Source: Strigamia acuminata
Lineage: Eukaryota > Arthropoda > Chilopoda > Geophilomorpha > Linotaeniidae
Assembly (NCBI GenBank): GCA_949358305.1
Contig: OX442316.1
Span: 17,856,001 to 17,920,000 of the forward strand
DNA length: 64,000 bases
Reading direction: 5' to 3'
Under the pieces are notes generated by a model. The model saw only the letters and a list, made by a program, of their open reading frames with translations. It had not been told where the DNA came from and ran no database searches. Of the stretch, positions 32,288 through 47,124 are shown piece by piece. The first letter of the stretch is position 1. Each line of letters starts with the position of its first letter. A program made the position numbers and the translations under genes.

Positions 32288-35200
32288 CTGCAAGAAAAGA
32301 AAAGAAAATTAAAATTAAAATTGTAATTATACATTTTTTTTTTAACTTTAGAAACAAGAAAATTGAAAATAAATCAAAAGAGAAAAAAAAATCATGGAAA
32401 CCACAGCAAAGTGCTAATTTATAATCTACTCAAATCCAGAGTTAATTAATTTCGCAAAAGATGAACAAAAAAGATATACATTATACATTATTACACAATC
32501 ATAAATATTTTATATATTTTCCTATATAAAAAAAAAATTGGGTGGAGGGAATGAAATGGATGAAAGCAGCAGCCAAAGACATTTTGGTCAAATGATTTGT
32601 TGCGGTCACTGAATTGAATCAATGGTCGAAGAAAGGAAACCAAACACATTCAATGTTCCCTTAACAAGAAAACATTTTTTTTTCTTATTTTTTCAGCCCA
32701 CAATACAAAAAAAGGAACTTACACCCGCGCAAAATGATGTCGAAGTTGTTCTGGTCCGCAACCGATTGTCACAACACGCAGATTTGGTCTTTAAGTAGAA
32801 ATGAAAAGCTCCCAGAATGCATCGCGCGATAACGACGTATATTTCTATGCGAGACAAATGTGTGTTTTTGCGAATTCCAATGGAGGTGACGTTGTTTTTT
32901 TGAGTGTTTTAGAATTTTATTGCCGTTATGTAACGTGCAACACCTTAAGATCAACATAAATCCGGCTCGTTAATCGTTTTATTCATTCAGCATTACAGAA
33001 TTACAATGTTTATGATATTTTCTCGGCTCGAGTTTGCATTTTTAATGCCGGAATTGTTGTTTTTTCTCGTTATTCGTTATTCGTTATTCAATGGCTGAAA
33101 TTCGCGTGCATGTGGGAAAGGGGAAAGTTGAATCCAAGGTTGCAGTACGTCAAATAACTTAACGAGACATAATTCCATCATTTTTTCCATTTTTACCATT
33201 TTTTTCCTATTTCTTAAACTTAAAATGCAGCGCGTGAATTATTACGAAGACCTCTAGTGGCAAGTGTGAAAAAATAAAAAACTTTGGAAACAAAAAATTG
33301 AAAAAAAAATTAATAAAATACCGTATATAATATAGAAAATTTGACGAATTTTATTCAGCAATAAATAGTTCTTTTTTTACGCTTTGTTTTTTGTTGTTAA
33401 TTTCCGGACCACCGGAACAGTGGAAAACATCGATAAATTATCTTTAATTACCGCGAGGCGACGCCTGTTTAATATCGGGAAAATAATGGACTGAACATTT
33501 TGTTTATTTGGTTATTTGCCTCGTTTTTTCATCTCTTGGCGCCAAAAAATTGGTAAAAAAAAGGAATAAAAAAGTGTTGGAAATGCATTTGGATTAGATT
33601 TCTTTTTGTTCTAATTAAATATTAAATACGTGATTACAGAAGTTTTATGAGATAACGAAGAAAAAATTTGTTTTAAATTATTCAACTGAATCACCTCTAC
33701 GTCCTTAAAAGCTAATTAAAATTCTGAGAAAAAATTAAAATTTATAATTTAAAATTTACGCGTGCAGTAGAGAAATAAACAGCACGAAGTGCGAAAACAC
33801 AAATAAAACGACATGTAAACGACGAATAAACAATTGATATATCAATTTCCAAGTTTACATGGTCACAGTTTTCCAGATAAGTGAAAATTTGAATTCCCTA
33901 CAACATAGGGCCCCCTAAGTCCTGCGCACAAGACATTAAAAATATCATTTACATTACAAAGACATTTATTTGCCAGATACTGGTTAGGTTACATGTACCA
34001 CATGCATCCACATGTTCAGAGCGTTTTGCCACCGATGGCGCCACATAATATACACCTGCACTGTATTCTGGGATGACAACAAGTAACAAACATGCTTAGT
34101 TGGCAAGCAATGCGCGACACGTGATTACTGTCATCCAATAAGCGCACAGAACAACGAATCAATAGAAAATAATTCCAAGTTATCCTTGGTTCATGGTGAC
34201 ATCATCACACGACGAATTTTGCATGCGGCAAATGATAATTGTGCGCAAATATCAACAAACATTGACACTAATTAGGTTTAAATATCAACACAAATTGAGC
34301 CCCATAATTGCTATAAAAAAAACTCTAACAGACAAGACAAGGTAAGACCAGTTCCATAGGTTCAAATCGCTTTTCAATGACTTGCACAAATAAACGAATT
34401 AGCAACAAAAAAAAAATTTTTCTCTCTTTTCCCAATTCCACCGTTTTCATTTCTTTCTAAAAATGAGGTAAAATTCTTAAGAGTCTTAAGAGCGATCGAG
34501 TGAGAAGTGCTTAGTCGGAACTTGTCACATAATGGAAAAGTTTGTTTCAGTTTGCCTCGAGTGCTCCCATTCCATTCCATTCCATTCCATTCACAAAAAA
34601 GCAAGCAGCCTTAACACTAAGCCAATTGCATTGCTCTTGCTCCTTTGGCTTCCTATTACACGGAGCCGTTTGTAATGAGGCGTAGAAAAGAAAAGGCCGA
34701 TGGGACGCATTAAAGGGATTTGCCAGCGCCTCTCGGCCCCGGAGTAATGAACTGCTGGCCAACCGACAACAACAAATAAATCAAAACATTCCTCCTGACT
34801 CCTGAGAAGTCGACAACAAATCTTAAATATCTTTGGCTGGCGGCGGAGCCAAGCGTCGTAAGATAAGTCTTGGCACTTGCCGAAAACAAGATGACTTGTG
34901 TGGTTTTCTGTTTGCGAAGATCGTTTCCTTAGAAAACAAACGAGTTTCGGGTACGCAGTCATGTGCAAAATGCATGCAAATGGCACAAGAAAGATAGAGT
35001 CGTTCTCACAAAGCAGATGCGAGAGAGCGAGCGAGAGCGCCTTTCATTTGCTTAATTGTCGCATTTGTTATCTCCAATTGCAACGAGAGAGAACAGTTGT
35101 GCATTTTAAATGTTGTGTTCCCACTAAATGAGAACATTTAGTGTATGTTTATTTCTCTTTTACTTTTTTTTTTATTGTTTACTTCCATTGATTTTATTCG

Positions 35201-38200
35201 GTTGAATGTGGGCACTTGTGTGTGAGTAATTGTGCAGTGGAGTTGGAAAATCGGGTGATGTGAACCAGTTTGTTGTACGAGCGTTTTAAGAAGTTAATAA
35301 GCCTTGTTAGTTTCAACAAATTTGATGTTATCAAGTTTCAAGGTTTCAAGCAAGAATTTGTCTGAAATGTGTGAAATTTATGTTGATTGTGGTCAGTTTA
35401 TATATCCTTTTGCACCAGAGGTTTAAACTTGAGTCCCGGTATGTAAGTTAGTTCTTTAAGGACCATTTCCCATTTGACAAATTGTAGAATGCAATCAACA
35501 TAATGACAAGTGTTCTCAATCGTAAACAAGAGAAAACTTGTGACTTTTCAACTACATTATCCACAGGACATTCTATCGTAAGTGCTTAGTGTCCATAGGA
35601 CATTCTATTTTGGTACTAACTACTAATTGCATGACTCATGAATTTTTTTAAAGTTGAATACACCACCGTCCAAAAATGTCTATTGAAAAAGAAAAGTATC
35701 CACGTTTAAGTCAGGTTAGTTCCATTTTAATTCAACTTGTGACCATCTGCTGGACAGCAGTCACTGCCCCTTGGCATCTCCTTGCCCTTAGACGGGACTG
35801 TGGTCCTGGAAGTGGTCCTTGGACCAATGGGACGAGGAACAGAGAGCAGGAAGTGGCGCAGTATGATCAAGACAGCCTGACTAGGCAGTCGTCCTCAACA
35901 ATCCTAACCATGCGGTCATGGACCAGAGCAGAATGTCGGCCCTGTTGACCTCTGGGACCTGAATGGTCACGATGAGCCATGCCTAACAGCATGGAGTGCA
36001 ATAAATCAACCGATCTCGCTGACCATGCGGTCTCCGGCCACGTGGTTAGCCGTTGGTATTGCTTTTCGAAGCGTGCAGAAGTGTCACTCTTGGTTCCATA
36101 ATTCCATTGGTTTTGTTTGTTCCTTGGTCGTATATTTTTAAGATGACTGCTAGACAAACAGAATAAAGGCCATGAAACCTAAATCCAGGTTTGTTGAAGT
36201 TATTTTCTTAACGTGTCTGCGCGTCCAGCAACCCGCGATTCTCCCCTGACCACGTGACGTCCGTCCGCCACTCAAAAACTCGTGTCTTCTGTTCGTTGTT
36301 AAAAAATGTGTTCGTTCATTTTGGATGTTTGACTTTGACCCAATAAGAGTCGGTAAAGTTAGACAAAGTATCCTTCGGAGGTCGTCGATGGAAATTGTGG
36401 GCAGTTGCTTCGGATTATTCGCATTGATATGCAACTGCTGATTCATTCTCTGGGAATGAATGAATTATAATTAAACAAATCAAATGTTCGCCTTTAGATC
36501 AAGAGGAGGCGTGCTTTTATTTTTAAAATCTGCCACTCAAGGACTTAATTACTACATTTCACCTGCCACTAATTGATAAGGTGTGAAAAGTCATTCCTCA
36601 ACTACGTCACACAGCAATCTGGCAGGAAGAAAATTGAAATTGCATCGGACGAGATAGAGAGAGAGAGAGAGACTCATTTGGCTGTCAACTTGACAAGACC
36701 AACACTGGCAACACTTTATTCACACAAGAAAAAATTTAAAAAAAAAAATTTTTTAAAAAATCAAAATTCTCAGCTATTAAAATACTTTATTGACTATTTT
36801 TAAATTAAAACGTCAAACTGATGTTCATCTGATTTTTTTTAGTTTAAAAAAAATTGTTATGGGGATAACATGACGATTGAAATTTGTAAACGTCAAAAAA
36901 ATTTCTCTTTTAATTTTTTAAATCTAAAAAAAAAATTTTTTTCTTCTTTTTTCAGGTTTGATAAATGTTGCGGTCAAACTATTGAATAATTCCAAGCGCT
37001 TCGTGACACCACTTTCAGGCGGAGCGTAATCGTGATTGAATTTAAATACACCGTAGCAAAATTAATTTAAAAACCAAATTTAAAAAACAAATGTTATAAA
37101 TTGGATTTTTATTTATTTAAATTTTTATAACGAAGGAAAAAAAATGTCTATATGTATTTACATTTTTTTTTGTTCCATTTATGTCTTTTTTATACCGAAT
37201 GAAAAAACAAGAACAATTGTACACGTCCAGCGGGCATTGTGATTACATGGGTTCGGTCGGTGGAGAGGAAGAGAATGATCACAGGGTGCACAAACCTCTG
37301 CCTTGTCTGTGCCTATACTAAATTAAACTCGCCAGCCAAAATCATAGGCAGTGCCAAATTTCCTCTTTTTCTTCCGCATTAATTGCTACTTTTCTTTACT
37401 TTAAAAATAATCAGCGCATAATTTCTGGTTTCAATCATGCGTGGACTGCAATTTTTTTATTTACCCGTTTAAAATTTTTTCAAAAAAAAATTAAAATATT
37501 CCATTCCAGATTTTTTGTACGGAGATCTTGACTTCATCCGGCCGACTGCGGCGAGCCTCGCTCGGCCGGAGCAAACCCAAATTATCGGTCAAAATGCAAA
37601 ATCGGCTATTTTCGCTTTATTTTTCATATTTTTCGATTTATTTTTACATAAAATAACCAAACAAACATAAAAATTATTCTTTTTGTTATTTTCTAAAAGA
37701 AAACAGTAGTAAACAAGTTTTAAAATTGAATTAAACGAGAGCCGACTTTTCACCTGCGCCCCATCGCTCGCAACGTGTCACCTGTGCAGCCAGCACCTTA
37801 ATGCCACATGACACGAGGGTGCAGCGTATTAGGCACCGGATAAATCAAAACAGCGTACGGCGGCCATTAAGTTGCTCGCGTGACCGGCTCCACCTTAAAA
37901 CGAACGCGAAAGTGATATGATTATTTTCCTTGCATTGATTTCTGCGCAATTTATGACGAATTCCAGTGATATTAAAAGTTAAAATCACATTCCGAGGTCG
38001 CGAGGTAGTGCTTAAGTTTGGTCATTACCAATAAAACTCGGTGATAAATAAGTATTTGTTTACACGAGTCTTTGCCCTCTAGTGCCGCCATTCAAATATT
38101 ATTAGTCAGCGGTGCAACTGGAGTAGCACCTTTAAACAGGGACCAGGGTGGTCCTTTTCTCACTGTATATATCTTGTAAATACTTGAAATAATTAGTTTT

Positions 38201-40490
38201 TTTTTTTTTTTTTTTTTTTAGATTTATATTTTGATCAGAATAAATAAGGAAATATGTCCGCCTCAGAAATGGATTTGTTGCATTAATAATGCGGGGAAAA
38301 AATATACTTCGAGCTTAATTACGTCATCAATAATGGGGAAGGGGAAATTAGAAATGTTTGAAAAATAAATGCTGGCTTCGATTTTGTGAGGTTTTCAGTG
38401 AAATTTAGCACAAAATAATTTTTATTCGAAGATTTTTTTTAGATTTTTTGATATTTTGTGATATTTTGTAAGATATTTTTAAGTTATTTTTATTTCTTTG
38501 TTTTTTGGATTTTTTTTTAATTTTTAAAAATTTATTTTTAGCATTTTATTTTTTTGTTGCCTTATTTTCTGAGGAAAGGCGCAAATCAATTAAAGATGTA
38601 TTTTAGATTGAAGAAAAATGCTTGTCCCACCCAAGCGGTACTCGGTAAAGCCTAATAACAAAGTCAGGCATCAAACTCAAATTATACGGCAGAGAGAAGG
38701 CGCCATCAGGGGTGGAAACACATTTCACACCCCCGCACACACCACAGAAGCAAAAACCAAAGGGAAAAAAAATGACATATTGCTGTGTTTCCTTTTTTTT
38801 GTTTGTTTTCACAGGTGCCAGCTATGCGGCGTAATGATAAGTAATTTCTCACGAGAAAAGCTTTTAGGCCTAACACTTAGTGCGTCCAAATGCAATTTCC
38901 ATTTACCCTCAAACTCAACAGAATCAAAGTCGATTTAACATTCTAACACGTTAAACAATTTGTAAAGGTGAAATTTAGTCTTATTGGCGAGGTTTAGGTT
39001 AAGGTTTAGTATTTAATAGCGCAAAATCATCCGTTTTAATGGAACCAATGACCTATGGCCTCCAACGAGGCATAAAGCTCAGCAATCACTTTCACTCGCT
39101 TCGCTAATGGAAATCGAGATATTTGAGCCTAAATCTTTAGGCCTAACTCAAATATTGACAGTTTCTGCTACCAAAAACATCTCTATCTAAGGTTTAATGA
39201 CTTAATTATTGTTCGATGTTGCTTCCTCAATATACATTTTATGTGAAATTGTCAATGTGGAAAGATATAAGTGAGATTTTATTCCATGTTAAGTACATCT
39301 TTCATTCGGTGCCTTCTGGCATCATCATTAAGCGCACATTGACGACTCGCATTGTGCATTTCCATTCATTCATCACTTTTTCTAATAACAGGTTTACACC
39401 GGCAGATTAACTGCTTTTTTCAAATCATCTTTAAGGACTTTAACTGCAATAAAATTAAGGAATATGACACAATTTCCAGTCCAATTTTGAAATAACACCT
39501 TCCAAATCCAGTAAAGTTGTGAATAAAAGAACACGTGACTTCTTATAATAACCGTTACCGTTTCATTACCTTTCCTTGGAAGACTAGAAAGTAAAGAAAC
39601 GACCATGCAAATAACTCGGCTAAGCACCTTCAGACGCATTCAAAATTCAACAGTTTTTGTTGTGAGATTGGGCAGTTTCCAAATGGGGAAAAAAAAATAT
39701 ATGTAAAAACCACCACATCATAGATATGACGTCATAAATATGGAGCTTTGTTGTCCTTATCATAATGGATGCACTCGGACGAGAGAGGCCTCTTCACAAA
39801 CGGCCACTTTTATTGCTTATTAGAGTGAAATTCGATCAATACTTAATGGGACTTTTATCCCGAAATTTATGGGCTAAAACTCAAGTAAATGCTACACCCT
39901 TAAAATTAAATTGCAGGTGCGTGTTCGAGCAGATGGCACCTAATAAAATGTGCAGAGTGCATTATATTTTATACGGTGGTTTTGTTTTAATAAATACGAA
40001 AAAAGAATTCAACTTCTGAGCTTGACATTCATTTAATTGACATAACGAGATAGGATTTTGTTTCATAACTTTTTAGAGTAATTTTTTGTGAAATTAATGA
40101 GCTACAAATCACAAAGTTAGAAAAAAAGTTATTGTCCATAAATCGTGAATTCACTCAACATTTCAAGCGTTTTCCCAAGAAATTTGGTGCAGAAAAATGA
40201 TACGGAGACAATAAAGTTAATTGTTTATGCGATATTCCATTTCTAGTGTCCCCCATCACATAAATTAGCTGCCACTTGTTCAAACTTGGACATCCCAACA
40301 AGCAGAAATTCCAACGCATCACACAAATGAGTAGAGTGAAGGTTCCTCTTAGTAGCACATAAAAAATAACCCCAAAGTGGTTGCGCTAGTCAGAAGCCAA
40401 CTGGTCCTGCAAATCTTTCGCAGTCCAGCAAACATAGAAATTAAAATCTATGATCAGGACAGAAAGAAAACAGTGCTTCCAGAGCAGACC
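32288..40490. other. Gene-poor interval, probably introns or intergenic
   Basis: About 8 kb with no confident coding exon. Noted content: five CCATT pentamers at about 34567-34592, a GA run at about 36655-36672, a 25-base T-run near 38196-38220, and a GC-richer stretch at 35750-36080 with two ACCATGCGGTC copies. The open frames there lack splice signals or family resemblance. Confidence 0.35.
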
Positions 40491-40789
40491 GTATAAGCCA
40501 GGGGTCGGCAAATAATTTTAAGTGGGGTCCGGATACTATTGAAAATTTTTATCGAAGTCCAGAAAAAATAAAAACACTTAAAAACCTTACTAAAAACCTA
40601 AGAAAACCGAAAAAATACTTAAAAACCAAATAAACCCCCCAATAAACACACAACCCAAAAAATACCAGGAAAAAAACAGGAAAAACAAGAAAAAACACCG
40701 AAAAACCAAAGAAACCGAGGAAAACACGTCGCTAAAACGTCACCGCGGTCCAAGTTTCGACCTTCCGCGGTCCGCCTATTGCTATAAGC
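40491..40789. mobile_element. hAT-like non-autonomous element with 8 bp TSD
   Basis: The element spans about 40499-40781 and starts CAGGGGTCGGCAAAT, a typical hAT terminus. The opposite end, read inward, starts CAATAGGCGGACCGCGG. It is flanked by GTATAAGC (40491-40498) and CTATAAGC (40782-40789), an 8 bp target-site duplication with one mismatch, as hAT elements make. The interior is A-rich with repeated AAAACC/AAACACCG words and no coding capacity. Confidence 0.65.
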
Positions 40790-41531
40790 TATACAGCAAA
40801 TATAAAGCCCTTATTTAACAAAGGCGCCCGGTAGCTTGCTGCCAAAATCAAACTGAAAAATCCTTGTCTGCGCACACATAAACGTAATAAATACACGCTT
40901 TTTAGAAATAGTATCAGGTGATGGCACTATTCAGACTTGTCGGTAAACAATTTTGGACTACAGCGGGTCCACGAACACGGGAACATTCGATTTAGGAACT
41001 TTCAGAGATACGAAATTCAAATTTTACGGCAGCACATAAGTTAGTTCACGTGTCTATCGCCTTACCCCGAATATAATAGAATAAAACTTCTGAAATTTTG
41101 TGAAAATGATTAAAAAAAATTGTCTTTACAGGAACTCGAGCCAAAAAAGAAGATGAACAACTATACAAATATTAAAAATTAATTTATTTTTGTAATTTAA
41201 ATTTGGCATTTATTTTTAATATTTTTTATAGTTTGTCCATTTTCTTTTTAATTTCACAAGTTTCATCAAAAGTAATGTGACACAATGGTGTTGTATTCGA
41301 ATACAACGCCGGTGTGTGTGTGAAGTGATGTTCTAATCGAATTTTTCAAAATCTTCTCAAAATGTGGATTTTTAAAGAAATTCGAATACAACAGAATTTT
41401 ATTATTTTCAGGGGAAGATGGTCGCACTGTATGTCAGCTGTTGTACTTTTCAAAGTAAGCTTGAAAATTTTGTATCTTTATTAATTTCTAATAAAAAAAT
41501 AAAAAATAATGATTAAAAATCCTTTCCACCT
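40790..41531. other. Non-coding interval
   Basis: No gene seen. A perfect 18 bp palindrome GTTGTATTCGAATACAAC occurs near 41291-41308. A plus-strand 43-nt stretch at 41412-41454 has an acceptor (TTTTCAG) and a GTAAGC donor, but too little coding evidence to call. Confidence 0.35.
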
Positions 41532-41594
41532 TGTGCAATCCCGGTCAAAGAAATTGTCGCCTTTTCCAGCAATTTTTATGACCGGGATTGTACA
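41532..41594. ncRNA. Candidate small hairpin RNA (pre-miRNA-like)
   Basis: Two 25-nt arms (41532-41556 and 41570-41594) pair with 22 Watson-Crick pairs, two G-U pairs and one A-A mismatch around a 13-nt loop. The 5' arm begins TGTGCAATCCCGGTCA and the 3' arm ends TGACCGGGATTGTACA. Arm and loop size fit a short pre-miRNA, but no known microRNA seed was recognised. A short palindromic repeat or a transposon end is an alternative. Confidence 0.35.
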
Positions 41595-42252
41595 CCTTTG
41601 TGGGACTTGCAAACGCATTCTCAGAACGGAACTCGTTCGTATGTAGGGAACATATATTATGTTTCGTGTGGAAAAAATTGAATTTAGTGTTTGAATTTAG
41701 CATCAAGATACCGGGTCTCAGACCGTAGCTCAGTAATTTTTACTCCGGGGTATACGAGATGTTGTGCTCAAAAATATTATTTAACATACAGACTTGTAGA
41801 TTATATTGGTAACATTAGATATCATCAGGTTTTGTCTTCAAGATGTGAAGTAACATCTTGTTTGTCTTTTTACAGTAACGAATGTACAATTTCCATTGTT
41901 TATGTGAGATATATTGCCCTTATACAGACACTCTGCAATAATTCATTCAAACCAAAAATTACCCTCGCAGAGTCTCTTAACATCAAGAAGACTGATTCTC
42001 ATCAGCCATTACCTAAAACCAAGATGGCTGATCTGTTTATTATTAACTCACCTGGCCAACCGTTACTAAGGGAAAAATATGAAAGTTGTGTGATGATATT
42101 CATGAAAAAACTGAACATATTTTTCATGGAAGTGCGAGAAAATATTTTGAGAATCTGAGGAATGCCAGTCTCCAAAAAGTTTAAGAAATATTGCCGTGGT
42201 ACACCCAGGTACGCTGCAGCATCTTTAGCAAAAAGTCTCCAGGACCACATTT
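41595..42252. other. Interval with an unsupported 155-codon open frame
   Basis: A plus-strand open frame at 41691-42158 has mixed composition (many Ser, Ile, Tyr, Cys), no recognised domain and no splice or promoter context. It could be chance or a decayed transposon coding piece. Confidence 0.3.
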
Positions 42253-42863
42253 GTCTACAACAAGGCTTCTTAACTTTTTCTACTCGTGACCCCTTTTCGC
42301 CCGAGAAATTTTTACGCGGCCCCACATTCGATTATCCGAACTAATTGGGGACGTAGTTAAAAAGCATTAAAACCGACCAAAAATGGATAAAAATGGACAA
42401 AAATCATTAAAAACCGATCAAAAGTAGGTGAAAATCGTCAAAAACCGATCAAAAGTAGGTGAAAATCGTCAAAAACCGATCAAAAGTAGGTGAAAATCGT
42501 CAAAAATCGATTAAAAACCGATCAAAAGTAGGTGAAAATCGTCAAAAATCGATTAAAAACCGATCAAAAGTAGGTGAAAATCGTCAAAAACCGATCAAAA
42601 GTAGGTGAAAATCGTCAAAAACCGATCAAAAGTAGGTGAAAATCGTCAAAAACCGATCAAAAGTAGGTGAAAATCGTCAAAAATCGATTAAAAACCGATC
42701 AAAAGTAGGTGAAAATCGTCAAAAATCGATTAAAAATTGTTTACTGCTGTTTGGATAACCGATCGTTCATATAACCGGTGTTTCGATAATCAAGGCTCTA
42801 CTGTATTCACAAATCAAACATTTTCGCAACCCCAAATTCAATTTAAGAAGCCCTAGTCTATAC
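42253..42863. mobile_element. hAT-like element with pogo-like ends and a minisatellite inside
   Basis: The outer element spans 42261-42855. Its left end reads CAAGGCTTCTTAA and its right end, read inward, TAGGGCTTCTTAA (11 of 13 match). Both are followed by the hAT-style GTGACCCC / GGGGTTGCG block. The flanks GTCTACAA (42253-42260) and GTCTATAC (42856-42863) look like a worn 8 bp target duplication. Inside, CGATTATCCGAACTAATTGG at about 42325 and, inverted, TACAGTAGAGCCTTGATTAT at about 42803 resemble pogo/Tigger termini. The core (about 42360-42735) is a tandem array. No transposase is encoded. Confidence 0.6.
42360..42738. repeat. 30 bp tandem repeat inside the composite element
   Basis: The unit is AAAACCGATCAAAAGTAGGT followed by GAAAATCGTC (30 bp). 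In about half the copies an extra 12 bp AAAAATCGATTA block is interposed, giving a 42 bp period. At least eight copies are present. Confidence 0.9.
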
Positions 42864-44566
42864 GATCCATCTCGATCAACTTTGTCTTCAGCTAAGAGTT
42901 GAGAAGAGCACAAAAAATGCAACTTGTTGTGCACCCAGACACACCTAGGCACTGAACAAGGTCATGAGTTGTTGGGATATTTCTTGCTGGTCCTTCTAGA
43001 CCTGTGCAAGTTGAGATACCTGTCTTGAAAAGTGCTAAGTTGGTCTTTCCATTTGAAACCTGCGTTATCTATTCTTGATTTGACCCTGCCACCTCCTGCC
43101 TGCTACCTTCAAGAGGGTTCTATACACTGTACAGGAGGTAACTCGAGTGGTGAAAAGAGATTCTCACACCATTAGCTCCATCAAGGGCTGCTCGAGTCAA
43201 TGTTAATCCCCCCAGAAAAAAAGAAAAGAAATAAAAATTTTTAAAAATTCTAAATTGTTGGCAATTTGAGGCTTATTTTGGTTCAATTTCAACCTTGCTG
43301 CCACTCAAAAGTGGCTGAGGACTGACATGGCTGGGTAAGGAGCTGAATATCTTTGTGTCATTAATTCCAACATTTCATTTTGGTTTTTTTGGGGGAAAAT
43401 CAGAAAGAATGTTGGTGTAAAAAAATTGGTGTTTGAAACTAATTTAGATCCATTTATATGCATGAGTGTAGATTTATCTTCTGAGGTACCTAAATGGACT
43501 TTTTTGGTGTTTCAATTTTTTTTTTCTGGTGAAAATGAGGAATTACACTTAGTCCTTTTTGAGTAAATTGAAAAATATAAAAAAAAAAATTTTAAAAAAA
43601 ATTTAAGAAAAAAAGGTAAAATAAATGAGAATTATGTGACAGTAAATTATGTGGCAGGTGTGCGTGCAGGATTATTAAGGGAAAATGTAGAGCTATTTAA
43701 TCGAGGTGATGCTACTAGTTTGGGAGATTCAAGTTGAAGTGACGGTCTAAGTGCATTGATTTTGCGTTTGATTTATAACACCTGTCTGTATGTAGCGTGT
43801 GATGTGTTGTTAGTGGGAGGCGGAGGTTTGTGTTGTCATTTAGTCGTTTAGTCGGGTTGGTTTGTTGGTGCGGAGATGGAGATTTTGGGATAAAGTTTCA
43901 CTTACCAGGGGTGATGGAAGTCCAGGATTCCGAGCTTGGTGCGTGCAGCAAATCCAACGCGTGGGACTGGGATGTGAATCGCCGACTGTGGACGACGTGA
44001 TGCGGCACCTGGTGGGAAACTCCATTTGGATTCGGGGGGAATAATGGAGTTTTGGTTTTTGGGTTTGTCAAAAGATGCCAGCACGTTTTGATATTAGAAA
44101 TAGGCTGTTGCTTAGTTACAATTGCTTACAAATTGTTTGTGCAAAAAAGAAAAAAGAAATTTAGTTTCGCTCTCAAAAACACTGTTTTCCAAATATTTGT
44201 AAAAATAAAAAGAATTAAATTAAATTAGATTAAAATTAAATTAAAATTAAATTAAATTAAAATTAAAATTTGTTTTTTCCACGATTTGTCGTCACAAATA
44301 ACTCATGGTTTACTCATTGTTAAACTATTTGAAATTTATCAACACCAAAATTGATTTAGAAAATGGAAATAAACTAACGCACACCGTAATTGCTAATTAA
44401 TTTAAATTAACGTTAAAATAATTTTAAAAATAAGTAATAATTGTTATTATTATTTTCTTCAAATTTTATATCAAAATAAAACAAATTATAATGCTTGAAT
44501 AGTATTTATTTCATTTTATTTTTGCTGCGGTTTTAAAACTCACAACGAGGCTTGCTACGGGGTATC
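42864..44566. other. Upstream region of NMT with a GC-rich exon-like patch
   Basis: Mostly AT-rich and non-coding. About 43906-44050 is GC-rich and on the minus strand ends at a consensus donor (CCCCTG, then GTAAGTGAAA). All three frames are open through it, so it could be a first or 5' UTR exon of a minus-strand gene divergent from NMT. A run of AAATT words lies at 44215-44270. Confidence 0.4.
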
Positions 44567-46800
<2,234 letters not shown>

Positions 46801-47124
46801 CGGCAAAGACGGAAGAAAAACATTATATGAACTGAATTAACAAACGCACCAAAGTGATTGTTTTTTTTTCGTTTGTTTTTTAAATTTCAATTTAATCTCG
46901 ATGGGAATCTGAATTTGTAATCGACCAGAAATACTGTGCAATCTTCCAGTGGGTGTCTCGAAGAATGTGTGCGAGTTTGTTAAAATTAGAGATGGCTTAG
47001 CTTGTGTAATAGTCAACGTTTTGAATGATTGTATGCGAGGAAATTTGTACCGTAACATTTAAAGCGACTCAATAAATTCAGTATATATATAATTAAAACG
47101 CTTTATTCTCGATCCGTCGGTCCA

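Noticed and set aside
34567-34592. CCATT pentamer run resembling human satellite II/III
   Set aside because: Only five copies; such short pentamer runs occur by chance slippage and do not indicate a satellite array.
36150-36446. 98-codon minus-strand open frame beginning with a plausible Met
   Set aside because: The first third looks coding-like but the rest becomes Arg/Gly/Thr-rich without a donor or domain; not enough to call.
41691-42158. 155-codon plus-strand open frame as a gene
   Set aside because: No domain, no splice sites, uneven composition and location between transposon relics; kept only as an unsupported frame.
43880-44040. Possible U1-like snRNA because of ACTTACCAGG and GTGGGAAACTC
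   Set aside because: Similarity to U1 is limited to these short words, the stem-loop I and Sm-site order does not fit, and the ACTTAC is better read as a minus-strand splice donor.
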